Shown here piece after piece: positions 49,394-59,800 of a DNA stretch of 64,000 nucleotides. Location of the stretch: contig CAMCMT010000001.1 in the NCBI GenBank assembly GCA_945875915.1, forward strand, positions 1 to 64,000. The letters run 5' to 3'. Numbering within the stretch: position 1 is the first letter of the stretch; each line of letters begins with the position of its first letter. The DNA is from Synechococcus sp. UW140 (GTDB lineage: Bacteria; Cyanobacteriota; Cyanobacteriia; PCC-6307; Cyanobiaceae). Below the pieces are notes generated by a model, which saw only the letters and a list, made by a program, of their open reading frames with translations, was not told the origin of the DNA and did no database searches. Position numbers and translations under genes: made by a program.

Positions 49394-49641
49394 CGCTTGG
49401 GGGAATGACGGGTCGTGACGCAAGAGCGATTGGGGAAGCAGGGAACTGAAACCACACCCAGGATTACTCGTCTGGGCCGCTCGACTGTTCGCTGTGATAC
49501 AAAACTGGCCCCTGATGGGGGGACCCAGACCATTGGGGAGTCGGGAGCGCCCAGCAGCAAGCCTCAATCGGCCTGGCCCCAGGCCCTTTGGCTGGCGGCA
49601 GCAAACGGCCTCGGCCCATTAGGGCTCAACCCGGCCACCGC
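49394..49641. other. Spacer between a small protein gene and hom, no feature seen
   Basis: 248 nt with no trustworthy coding frame. It contains the promoter side of the small gene at 49393. I looked for 4.5S, 6S and tmRNA-type signatures and found none. Confidence 0.4.
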
Positions 49642-50964
49642 CTACAGCGTGCGCAGGCAGGCCGCCACCGACTCCACCGCATCAAGGGCCGTGATTGCCG
49701 CCAGGGCACCGCGGAAGCGGGCTTCCTGCACCTGGTGGGTGATCACCACGATCTCGGCGCCGGCGGCCATCTCAGCGCCGGGGCCATCGGTTTCGTATTG
49801 CACGATCGATTGGATCGATACGCCGGCGGCGCCGAAGCAGCTGCCGATCTGGCCAATCACGCCGGCCTCATCGCGGGTGAGCAGGCGCAGGTAGTTGCGG
49901 TGCTGGCTATCCAGGCCATCGACGAGGCGGCAGCGGTTCCAGCTGCTGGCCGCCAGCAGGGGATCGAGGCCGGCCGAGGCCCCCCCCACCTGGCGGATGC
50001 CGGCGATGTTGAGGATGTCGGCGACCACAGCCGAGGCCGTGGGCCCCGCCCCGGCGCCGGGGCCGTAGAACATCACCTGGCCCACCGGGTCGCCCTCCAC
50101 CAGGATCGCGTTGTTCACCCCATGGACACCGGCCAGGGGGTGGTGCTTGGGCAGCAGGGTGGGATGGACGCGCACATCGAGCTGCTGCACGCCGTCGTCG
50201 GCCTGGCCGACATGCTCCGCCACGGCCAGCAGTTTCACCACAAAGCCCAGGCGGGCGGCGTAGTCCACATCACGGGCATCGAGCCGGTCGATGCCTTCGG
50301 TGGCAATGGCGGAGCGATCCACCGGACCCCCAAAGGCCAGGCTCGCCAGGATCGCAATCTTGTCGGCCGCATCGCCGCCCTGCACGTCCGCCGCCGGGTC
50401 AGCTTCGGCATAACCCAGCTGCTGGGCGTCGGCCAGCACAGCGCCGTAGGCCGCGCCCTCATCGGCCATGCGGCTGAGGATGTAGTTGGTGGTGCCGTTG
50501 ATGATGCCGCTCACCCGCTGAATGCGGTTGCCGCCCAGGGATTGTTTCAGCGGTTCGATGATCGGAATGCCGCCGCCCACGGCCGCCTCGATCAACACAT
50601 ACACCCCCTTTGCCTGGGCGGCGGCGGCGATCTCATCGCCATAGCGGGCAATCACGGCCTTATTGGCGGTGACCACCGGTTTACCAGCAGCGATCGCCCT
50701 AAGGATCAAGGAGCGGGCCGGCTCCAGGCCACCCATCACTTCCACCACAATCTCCACGGCCGGGTCATCAACCACGGCTTCGGGATCAGTGCAGAGCAAC
50801 TCGTTGGCGATCGCCACGGGCCGGGGGCGAGCCAGATCGCGCACGGCCACCCGTTTGAGTTCCAGGTCGGCCACCAGGGGATGGCGCCCCTGGGGGGTGG
50901 CCAGGATGGCGGCAACGCCGGCCCCCACCGTGCCCAGACCCAACAAGCCGATGCCGATGGTCAT
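49642..50964 (-). CDS. hom: Homoserine dehydrogenase
   Basis: 440 residues. IGIGLLGLGTVGAGVAAILA binds NAD(P), VEVMGGLEPARSLILRAIAA and GKPVVTANKAVIARYGDEI follow, GTTNYILSRM sits in the catalytic domain, and a C-terminal ACT domain begins near LLTRDEAGVIGQIGSCFGAA. It reduces aspartate semialdehyde in the Thr/Met pathway, with the ACT domain likely for threonine feedback. The start MTIGIGLLG is normal. Confidence 0.95.
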   Translation of the reverse strand: MTIGIGLLGLGTVGAGVAAILATPQGRHPLVADLELKRVAVRDLARPRPVAIANELLCTDPEAVVDDPAVEIVVEVMGGLEPARSLILRAIAAGKPVVTANKAVIARYGDEIAAAAQAKGVYVLIEAAVGGGIPIIEPLKQSLGGNRIQRVSGIINGTTNYILSRMADEGAAYGAVLADAQQLGYAEADPAADVQGGDAADKIAILASLAFGGPVDRSAIATEGIDRLDARDVDYAARLGFVVKLLAVAEHVGQADDGVQQLDVRVHPTLLPKHHPLAGVHGVNNAILVEGDPVGQVMFYGPGAGAGPTASAVVADILNIAGIRQVGGASAGLDPLLAASSWNRCRLVDGLDSQHRNYLRLLTRDEAGVIGQIGSCFGAAGVSIQSIVQYETDGPGAEMAAGAEIVVITHQVQEARFRGALAAITALDAVESVAACLRTL

Positions 50965-51010
50965 GGCCGCGTTGCCGTCAAAGACGGGATCCTAGAAATC
51001 CCTGGGCCAT

Positions 51011-51460
51011 TCACGGTTCAACGGGAGTTTGGGGCCCAGCTGCGCCAGCCTGCAAGGCCCGGGCCTGGGCCTTCATCATCGCCAGGATGTTGAGAAAGCC
51101 ATTGGCCCGCGATGGCGTGAGGCTGGCCTGGAGGCCCGTTTCGGCCACGAAGGCCGGATCGAGGCTGGCCGCCTGGGCCGGTTCAAGCCCTTCGAGCCCT
51201 TCGATCAGAAGGGCCAGCAGTCCCTTGGTGATCGCCGCATCGGAATCGCCCTGCCAATGGAGCCGGCCATTTTGGAGCTCGCCCACCACATAGACCTGGG
51301 AGACGCATCCCTTCACCTTGAAGGCCTCCTGGCGGAATTCCTCCGGCAAGGGCTCCAGCTTCTTGGCGAGCCAGAGCACGTATTCATAGCGACGCTTGGG
51401 ATCGGAGCTGGCCTTCAGCCGCTCGACCATGCGATCCAAGGCCGGACTGCCCGTGGCCAT
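51011..51460 (-). CDS. sufE: SufE-type sulfur acceptor protein
   Basis: 149 residues from ATG 51460. DPKRRYEYVLWLAKKLEPLP, then FKVKGCVSQVYVVGELQNGR with the sulfur-accepting Cys in GCVSQV. SufE takes persulfide from SufS cysteine desulfurase. The ATG shares one base with the stop of the upstream gene (TGATG), so translation is coupled. The frame also remains open upstream for 0.7 kb, but that part is the neighbour in another frame. Confidence 0.93.
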   Translation of the reverse strand: MATGSPALDRMVERLKASSDPKRRYEYVLWLAKKLEPLPEEFRQEAFKVKGCVSQVYVVGELQNGRLHWQGDSDAAITKGLLALLIEGLEGLEPAQAASLDPAFVAETGLQASLTPSRANGFLNILAMMKAQARALQAGAAGPQTPVEP

Positions 51461-52026
51461 CAACCGCGCCGGCGGCGACGATCCATACCAATCAGTACGC
51501 CCGCCACCCCGCAAAGCCCGCCCAGGGCCAGCACGCCGGGATGGCGCAGGGTGGCTAGGAAATCGCCCAGGCCCGGCAGCTGCCGCCCACTGAGGCGGTC
51601 GAGCTGGGCCTGACCGGCCTGCACCGGCATGGTGAGGTAATCGCGGTGGCCAGGGCCCCCATCCACCTGCACGTCCCAATCGCCACTGGCGCCCTTGGGC
51701 AGGGCAAAGCTGAGCTGGCCATGGGCGTCGGTGCGACCGAGGGCAACGGCTTTGCCACCCGGTCCAATCAGGCTCACCTGGGCATCCACCGTTGGTTGAC
51801 CACTGGAGAAGTGGCTGCTCAGCAGCAGGCCGTTGTTGAGGCTGGCCAGCTGGGTGATGCTGCTTTCGATGGCATGGGCCTCCACCCGGGACGCACTTGC
51901 CAGGAGGGCTGCGCCGCTGACCAGGGCAGCTAACAGAGCGGCCCCGCCCTGCACCCTGGAGACACCAGCGGGGCGGCAAACGCCAGGGAACGGGCCAGCA
52001 GCAGGCCGGGCTGCAGAGCGGGTCAT
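51460..52026 (-). CDS. Exported carboxypeptidase-like-fold protein, hypothetical
   Basis: 188 residues from ATG 52026. A signal-type N-terminus (GGAALLAALVSGAALLASAS, then EAHAIES) is followed by a beta-sandwich-like domain (SSHFSSGQPTVDAQVSLIGP, GKAVALGRTDAHGQLSFALP, DWDVQVDGGPGHRDYLTMPV) and a C-terminal helix LALGGLCGVAGVLIGMDRRR. The domain resembles DUF4198/CbiL-like periplasmic proteins found beside nickel or cobalt transporters, but no such genes are here, so the role is open. Coupled to sufE. Confidence 0.65.
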   Translation of the reverse strand: MTRSAARPAAGPFPGVCRPAGVSRVQGGAALLAALVSGAALLASASRVEAHAIESSITQLASLNNGLLLSSHFSSGQPTVDAQVSLIGPGGKAVALGRTDAHGQLSFALPKGASGDWDVQVDGGPGHRDYLTMPVQAGQAQLDRLSGRQLPGLGDFLATLRHPGVLALGGLCGVAGVLIGMDRRRRRG

Positions 52027-52089
52027 GGCGAAGGCGCAAAAGGCCATAGAACGCTACCGGCCGCTCCGCCGGATGGGGCGGGATCGCAT

Positions 52090-52137
52090 CCGGGTCCAAC
52101 TCTGCTGAGGAGATCCCCCAAGCAAACTCGGACCCGG
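52090..52137. repeat. Possible long-loop stem upstream of the exported protein gene
   Basis: ccgggtcc at 52090-52097 and ggacccgg at 52130-52137 are perfectly complementary with a 32-nt loop. It lies 64 nt upstream of the gene at 52026. The GC-rich composition makes an 8-bp pairing possible by chance; I list it as a weak candidate leader structure. Confidence 0.4.
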
Positions 52138-52232
52138 GAAAGGGGATCAGCAGGCCAGCCATGGGGTCTGCAGAACGATTGCCAAGGCCCCTGGACTTGG
52201 GGAGCCACGCTCCGCCCAGGAGCGGGATCCTT

Positions 52233-52436
52233 TCAGGATGCGGACCAGCGGCTATCGCTGCCCTTGCCGGCCTGCACCATGTGCACCATCGAGCTCACCA
52301 TCATCGACAGGGCATCGTTGTCCTGGTTGCGGCCCTTGAGTTCGGAGTGGAGAACCCGCTCGGCCGCGCTGGCGGAACCACCGCTGGATCGGCGGCTGGC
52401 GGGGGAACGCAGCTGGTGGGGGGCCAGAGAATCCAA
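52233..52436 (-). CDS. Small hypothetical protein
   Basis: 67 residues: MDSLAPHQLRSPASRRSSGG then ELKGRNQDNDALSMMVSSMV and HMVQAGKGSDSRWSAS. The middle looks like an amphipathic helix with a Met-rich face. I do not recognise it; no protein motif supports it beyond length and composition, so treat as tentative. It stands alone in the spacer between the exported protein and the folate gene. Confidence 0.4.
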   Translation of the reverse strand: MDSLAPHQLRSPASRRSSGGSASAAERVLHSELKGRNQDNDALSMMVSSMVHMVQAGKGSDSRWSAS

Positions 52437-52517
52437 AGCAGCTCTACGGGCAACCGATGAATCTTGGCAAAGGACGTCTTGAAGCGCTGGCCCCGAGGGG
52501 GAATCGTTAAGAAGGCG

Positions 52518-53195
52518 TCAGGTGCTCTTGCCAGCAACCCAGGGAAAGCTCCCTGCAGCAGGCAGCTGATGAACCCCCGCCTCATCAAGCCAGCCATCAA
52601 AAGGCACATCCCAGGGGTCCCGGGGCAGCTGCTCCACCAGGCAGGCCGACGGCAGCACCGCCAGGGCAGGCACGGCCCGCCACAGCGGATCGGCGCGCAG
52701 GCGGTCGTACCACCCCCCACCGGAGCCCAGGCGGATGCCCTGGCGGTCGAAACCGAGGGCAGGAACCAGCAGCAGTCCGAGCTGCCCTGGGGCCAGGGCG
52801 GGCCCGCCGGGCGCCGGGATGCGGCAGAGGTCGGGCGCTAGGGGCTCGCCCAGCTGCCAGGCCCGATACTCGAGCCGCCCCTCGCCGGGGACTCCGGCCA
52901 CCGCCGGCAAGGCCAGCCGAGGGGCCAGGGCGGTGTCAGGCCCCTCGCCCGCCAGCGCCACCAGGCTGCGCAGGTCGATTTCCGCGGCCAGGGGCCAATA
53001 GAGGCCCAGCCTTTTGCCTGGTGGCAGCAGCCCCCGTAACTCGCGCCGGGCCCCGGCAAGGATCGCGGCTTGGCAATGGCTGGAGCGATCCAGCCGCAGG
53101 GGGCGCAGCCGCTGGCGGCACAGGGCCTTGGCGCTGGCGGAATCCTTGGCCCCGTCGATGGCCCGGTCTTTTCCCCAGTCGATGGCCCGCTCCAT
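52518..53195 (-). CDS. 5-formyltetrahydrofolate cyclo-ligase
   Basis: 225 residues. KALCRQRLRPLRLDRSSHCQ at the N-terminus, GLYWPLAAEIDLRSLVALA, LLLVPALGFDRQGIRLGSGG (with the GSGGGWYDRLRA phosphate-binding motif) fit the MTHFS family. It converts 5-formyl-THF to methenyl-THF. Starts 2 nt after the ruvC stop on the same strand, so co-transcribed. Confidence 0.93.
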   Translation of the reverse strand: MERAIDWGKDRAIDGAKDSASAKALCRQRLRPLRLDRSSHCQAAILAGARRELRGLLPPGKRLGLYWPLAAEIDLRSLVALAGEGPDTALAPRLALPAVAGVPGEGRLEYRAWQLGEPLAPDLCRIPAPGGPALAPGQLGLLLVPALGFDRQGIRLGSGGGWYDRLRADPLWRAVPALAVLPSACLVEQLPRDPWDVPFDGWLDEAGVHQLPAAGSFPWVAGKST

Positions 53196-53197
53196 GG

Positions 53198-53662
53198 TCA
53201 GCGCTGGAACCAGCCGGTGAGGGCCACGGCCAGGGCATCGGCGGCGTCATCGGGGCGGGGCGGATCGCTGAGATTGAGCTCCCGCATCACCGCCGCCAGC
53301 ACATCGCCCTTATCGGCGTGGCCATGGCCGGCTAGGGCCAACTTGATCTGCATCGGCGGAAACTCCACCACCGGCACCTTGAAGCGGGCCAGGGTCATGA
53401 TCAGCACCCCCCGGGCCTGAACCACCGAAATGGTGGTGCTGGAGCGATAAAAGAAAAACTTTTCCACCGCCGCCAGATCGGGCTGCCAGCGGCGCAGCAA
53501 CTGGCGCAGGTCGGAGGCGATTTCCACCATCCGATCCCCTTCGCAGCGGCCCGGATCGGTGCTGATCATGCCGCAATCGAGCATGCGCTGCTGGCCATCC
53601 TCAAAATCAATCACGCCGTAGCCCACCCGGGCCAGGCCGGGATCAATACCGAGGATCCTCAT
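53198..53662 (-). CDS. ruvC: Holliday junction endonuclease RuvC
   Basis: 154 residues. [20 protein letters not shown] (Asp of the catalytic set), [20 protein letters not shown] (Glu), and [13 protein letters not shown] (two Asp) match RuvC. It resolves Holliday junctions with RuvAB. Leads the ruvC-folate cyclo-ligase pair. Confidence 0.95.
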   Translation of the reverse strand: MRILGIDPGLARVGYGVIDFEDGQQRMLDCGMISTDPGRCEGDRMVEIASDLRQLLRRWQPDLAAVEKFFFYRSSTTISVVQARGVLIMTLARFKVPVVEFPPMQIKLALAGHGHADKGDVLAAVMRELNLSDPPRPDDAADALAVALTGWFQR

Positions 53663-53709
53663 GGCCAGACAACAGACAAGCCGAGGCCAGCCTGAAAGGG
53701 AAAGGACAA

Positions 53710-53748
53710 GCCTCTCACCCCATGGCTACAAAACAGGGGGTGAGAGGC
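53710..53748. repeat. 12-bp perfect inverted repeat between the giant gene and ruvC
   Basis: gcctctcacccc at 53710-53721 pairs with 53737-53748 (15-nt loop). It lies about 107 nt beyond the giant gene's stop on the minus strand and 48 nt upstream of the ruvC start. A terminator role for the giant gene is plausible in position, but only a mixed TTGTCCTTT follows. A second small palindrome, tggcct-cc-aggcca, is at 53763-53776. Confidence 0.75.
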
Positions 53749-53854
53749 AGCAGCGTGGTGTCCTGGCCTCCAGGCCACAGGTGCAGTAGGTCAGGACGCC
53801 ATCAGGGGTTGCACGCAGCCTCAGCGATCAGAGCAGACGATCGGCAACCGCTGT

Positions 53855-56800
53855 TTAAATCACAGTAGTAACCGCCCTAAAGGCAAAGCCAACCACCTGG
53901 TCATCGAAGTCACGGTCACCACCACCGAACATGTCTTCAAGGCCAAAAGTATTGTTGGCAAGAGTGACAAAGTGGGCGATGCCATCGGCATTACCGCTGG
54001 CAAAGGCAACGAAGGTGTTGCCATTCACCTGGGCAATCGGCGCAAGATAGCTGATTTCTTGCAGGGTAATCGACTCACGGGTACTCGTCTGACGATTACC
54101 CACCTGTAGGCCAGTGAGGGAATCAACCCTATTCTTGAGCGCAGCGACTCCATAGGCGGCGGCGGTGGTGCCCGCCTGACCAGGAGTGATGGTGCCTTTG
54201 CTGAGATCCGAGGGATCGATCCACACCGTGCCATTGATGTCTAGGGCACGGTAGAAACCGGTAACGGCATCAAAGGACGCCTCCCGGGCCAATGAAAGGG
54301 AGCAACCGATCTGCTGCTCAGCAGTGAAGCCGGTGAAATCGAGGATTGGCGCCAGGCCCTGTTCCTGGCCAATCAGGGCATTGAGGCCTTGATCGCGATC
54401 GGTCACTAAGGCCAGCGAAAGGCTCACGCCACTGAGGGAGGAGAACGCAACCGGGCCATTCGCTTGGCCCACTGAAGAGAAAATCTGGAGACGGGAATCA
54501 CTAGCACTACTAAGCAGGTCCAAACTGCTATCAACTACTTCAAAAAAGCGGAGCGATTGGCCATTGATCAGCAGAATTTCTCGATTTAGCGACGTGCCAG
54601 TAGCGAGGGTGACATCAGACGACTCCAAGGTAGAGAAGAGGGTCTGCGCCCGGGAGCGCAACTCCGTGAGATCAGCAAAAATGGCATCAAAGGTCCAAGT
54701 GTCAGAGGCATCAAGCACCACATAACCGATCTGGTTGGAGGTGGCGGCTCGCCCGTTGAGGCTGGCATTCAACACCAGGCTAGCGGGGGCAATGTTGGAC
54801 GTATCAGCAGCTAGGAGCGTTTTACCAGTAGCGATTAGCTTCACATTGGTAAGATTCACGACTCCAGCAGTGGAGGGGTCATGAATCTGTCCATCGCCAC
54901 CTGGCCCAGTATCACCAAGACCACCATCGACGAAGGTGAGGCTAACAAAATCTGCAATACCATCACCATCGGTATCGTAGAAACGGGCACCGGCTCGATG
55001 CCTGGCGTTATAGGTAAGCGACGAGAGAGTGCCGTCATCAGGATCGATGCCGTAATAAACTAACTGGGTATTAGCCTTGCGTTTGCGCCCCCCTTGATTA
55101 TCGTCCACACTAATCACCAGATCATCACCGACCTGGGTGAGATCCAAAAAGAGCTTAGCTTGCCCATTGCCATCGGCAGAAACGGTAAAGTCCACGGCCG
55201 TCTTGTTGAGCACAGCCATCACTCCCGTGGGAAGATTTATTATTGGCAAAGCGTCGAGAGACGTCGTCGTCAGGTCAATGCCCACCGTAATGGACTTTCT
55301 GGCCGGATCTAATTTGCTTAAGACCAAGGACTGCTTCAGCGGATTAGCAGCCTGTAACTGAATCGAGCCTTTGGTGGCGTCGAGACTAAACTGCAACTCA
55401 ACTTGGTCATTATCTAAACCATCCTGGTCGAATTTAGTGAGGGCACCTTCGCTAATGACAAGATTTTGAACTCGGGTCTTCGGATCACTCGTAGAGCTAT
55501 CGGCCGATTGCCGGCGCAGCACCTTGAGACTCAAAGTGCTAGCCAAAGCGTTAGGACTCGCCGCCTTATTGATATCAGCCCGGAAGCCAATCGAAGGAGC
55601 CAAGCCCGAGTCATCAAGCTGCAGATTCAGGCCTGAAAGCACCGGACGCAAGCCGGCACTGCTCGGGTCAACATCGAGCAACAGGTGGATCTGCTTTTGG
55701 CCCAGGTCGTCGAGTTCAGCCACCTCGAGGCTGAGGGTGCCATTGCGCAGGGCCGCCATGGCCGCCCCATCGACGGGAACAGTGATGTCGGCCGTGGACT
55801 GACCAGCCTCTAAGCGCGACAGTCCGGCCACTGGCGTGTAGTGGCGACCGGGCTCGGCCGAACTATTAACGGACGACGAGACATAACTGATCAGCTGACT
55901 GCGACTGAGGTCGCCGCTGCGGCTGATTTGGAAACGGGCCAAGCCGGAGCCTGGGGTGGTGCGGTAAGCGGTGATGGTCAGGCCATCACCAAAGCTGGTA
56001 CTACCGGCCACCATCGACGGATTGGCCGCAGCAGGAGCTGCCCCAGATGATGATGGCGACTGGAGGGATGACGCAGCTAATGCTGCCGTTGACAGTGGTG
56101 CCGAAGCATCCTGGGCAGAGGAGAAGGCAACACTGCTCTGCAGGGAAGCCGAAGATGGGCCACCAGAACTGACCTGGGTGCTGAGCCAGGAGGAGGCAGT
56201 CTCACCATCGGGCACCCGCACATAGGCCAGGGTTGGGTTAGTCGTGCCAGCGGGGCCAGCGGAATAGGCATACCAAAGGCTGCCGCCATAGCTGGTGTCG
56301 AAGGAATCGTTAGGATCAAACTCAGCGCTGAGGTTGATGAAATCGGCCGCATCAGGGATAAGGAAAAGGATGCGATCTGGGTTGATGGCATTGATCGCCG
56401 CAGCATCAAAGCTGAGGGTGTTACTGCCGTAGTCAACGGAGCTAATTAGCTCAATATCCTTGAGCTTGGTACCGGCGAAATACTGCGGCTCAGCCACATT
56501 AAGCGTAAAGTCATAGGATTGGCCAGCTTGGCCCCGCAGCAGCAGTTGGTCGAAACCTGAGCCGGCATCGATACGCACAAAAGCGTTATCGGCAATAGAA
56601 ATCTGATCATCACCAGAGCCGGTGTAAATCACATCCAGTCCGCCCTTCGATTGCACCACGTCGGCACCGCTAAGGGTATAGATCACATCGGCCTGAGGCG
56701 TACCGATCAACGTGTCGTTACCAGGGGAACCCACTTGGGACGCGATATTGAGATAATCGCCGCCAAAGAGCACATATTGATTGTCAAGCCCCATGGCAGG

Positions 56801-59800
56801 GTCAGAAGGATCGGAAAGAAGAATGTCGGTGAAGCCATCCCCATTCACATCAATATTGCCATCTAGCGAGTAACCAGCAAGGGATTGCTGATTTGGGGCA
56901 CCAACAGTGAGGGTGAGCTCGGACGCCTGAAGATAGTTGGAATTGTCAGCCCAGGCCAGCATGGGCATGCCCTGCTGCATAAAGATGGCGGGATTACCCC
57001 AGCCGTTAAGGGAGCCTGGACCTGCATAGCCAGTACCTAGGGAGTAAGAACCCGGCGTTGCTGCAACTGGGGAAAGAGCATAGACTTGACTTTTTAGATA
57101 ACCAGATGCAGGAGTCACATACAGCAAAGATTGATCCGTAGTCAACCCAATTGAGCCATTGCCATATTGATAATTGGTGCTTTGAGCGCTAGACCAATAG
57201 AGCCAGTCATCACTGGGCCCAGGACTTGCCGATGGGGCAGTAGCGAGGCGAATCACAAACTCATTATTGCCGGCACCGCCTCCATTGCCTGTAAAGGCAA
57301 GCACAGTTTTACCTTGATAGGTGGTGGCAGAAATCCCCGAAGAGATGGCATATGTATCTGTGGTAGCGAAATTGAGGGTCGTGCTCTCACCAACATAAGG
57401 CGCTGGGGAAGAGTTTGTTGCGTTGGCCGATGAGCTACTGGCCTGAGCAATGCCCCAGCTGGGAGTTGTGGCATCAGGGTTGTTACTGTAGAGATAGCGC
57501 AGATCCTGAGTCACTCCATCATCATTAGAACTACCCGTAGAACCATTATTAGAAGCAAAATAAAGAGCCAGACGACCTTCCTCCACCGCCAAGGCAGGAG
57601 AGTAGCGACTGGATTCATCGACTTGCTGATTACTTGCATTCGTTGTAATCACCTGATAGGCAGTCCAATCAGCAGTTGAATAATCCACTGGCTGACCATT
57701 GGTGGCGGCCTTAGTAAAGGCTATATACAGGTAACCAGAGCTGTCAACATAAGCCAAGTAAAGACTACCTTCGTAAAAAACAGCGCTCGGCGATTTTAAA
57801 TAATCAATTCCATTCATATTACTTGTACTGGTTGTGTTGCTGCCAGTCAGCTTAAATTGAGTCCAACTGCCAGTAGAATTACTTAGGGTTGCCATCCAAA
57901 TTCCAGATCCACTGGTAACACCAGGAAAGATCAGGCTTGCATTTCCCAATTCGTCAACCACGGCCGCTGGGGGCGTTTTAGTTTGCGCCCCACCAACGCC
58001 TGCAGCTGTGCCTACGCTCGCTCCAGAAAGAGTGCCTGGCTCAAATAAGTGAATGGGGTCAAACCAATTTTGCAACAGCGGTAGATACTGGCTGTTTGAA
58101 GTGCTATTGACGTCATAGATCTCGCCTTTGTTATACGGGTCAAGGGGGGAACGAAGATTACTTAAGCTAAAGGTGTTGGTCGTCGGATCAACCTTAAAGA
58201 GACTGCCATCCACTAAAACTGATTCAATCGCACTTGGGGTACCGTCTTGATTGGGGACATAGGCGGGGCCTTGGGGGACGAGGCTTAATAACACATCATC
58301 TACGCCATTGCCATTGACATCGCCAGCGGCACGAATACTCCACAATGAGAAGAAATTGGTGCCGCCACCCGCTGTTGCGATCTGATGGAGACCATCGGCG
58401 GCTAGGTAATCAATGGAACCATCCCCATTGAGATCTCCATATCCTCCTAGCGTTTGCAAGGCAAGTGATCCACTCAAATTCGTCGATTTACCGGTCAATG
58501 ACGTAGAAGAATCAACTTTGGCGTTAGCGAACAACTGCTGCAGACTTGCCACATCACTAGAAGTTGCGGTAATTACTGCGCTACTCAAAGGCGTGGGAGC
58601 GGTACTAGAGATCTGGTTCAGATAACGACCGGTTACTGAATTGAGGCTAAGTTGGCCCGCACCATTAAGCATTGCCGCTGGCGTGGAGCCAAGAATTTGG
58701 GGAGAATTGTTACTGGGTGCGGCAATTTGAACGGTCTGCTCAGAAGCTGAAGCTGAATTATTTGCAATTAGGGACTGAGCTGAGCCAGAGCCAAGCACAA
58801 AACGTACGCCCGTAACAAGTTGTGCCTCAGTTGAATCAAACTCACCGTTCGGAGCAAATGCCACATTATTAGCAGTAACCAGTAAATCATCCATGCCATC
58901 GCCATTGATATCGCCCAAAGCACTAAGGCTGGAACCTGTCAGCTCGGCATTTAGCACGACAGGGATCTGATTCTGCTGAACATTAATATCACTATTAGTA
59001 GCAACTCCCACAATCAACAAAGGAATTGTAGCGCTATTGGTTATCAAGGGAGTGTAGCCAACATTTGAGGCAAGTACTTCAGAATTCTGTTGAGAAACCC
59101 AAGAATTTACATCCGCATTGCTCATCTGAATTGAGGCCAGGGTAGCAGCACTCGTATCTGTATAGGTAAGAATAAGGCCTTGATCATTGGATGTAAGACC
59201 AATACCATTATGATTTGGATTAATACCAGCTGGGGTGGATAGCTCAGTCCAGTTGGATGAGGTTGTGGAGTTAGATACGGTATCGGTAGCTGTAAAGAGA
59301 TAGATATCATTGCTAGGGGAAGATTGCGTACCACCTTGATAGGCGAGATAAGTCTGCCCATTAAAGCGAGTCAATGCAAGCTGGCTGCTGGCTGTTTGGG
59401 AGAGATCATCGCCGTAGTTGACATTGGTGGTGGTCCAACCACTATTGGAGCTTGGTGACCTGGTGAAGATTTTTTGAATATCGTAATCACCGTTTGTATA
59501 ATAGATTGCTAAATTATCGCCCTCGCCGATCATTGAGACAGAGGTTGCTTTATCTACAATAGTGGTTGCGTTGGACCACGATGAACCACCGTTGGAGGAG
59601 TAAACCATATCTAGATTGCCAGACCCATAAGCGATATAACAAATATAGAGTACGCCATTAAATAGGGCTATGGAAGGCTGTTGGTTGGATTCAATACTTG
59701 AGTCAAGTGACTTCCAACCAGCCCAGTCCGTGCCATTATCACTACTCGAGTTATAATAAAGCAAATACTGGGTAGTCGTAGTCTCGTTACGGCCGCTTCC

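Noticed and set aside
49394-49641. Small structural RNA (4.5S, 6S or tmRNA)
   Set aside because: No recognised core sequence or stem pattern was found.
49588-51093. 501-codon frame opposite hom
   Set aside because: Antisense to a clear homoserine dehydrogenase; composition typical of a reverse-frame artefact.
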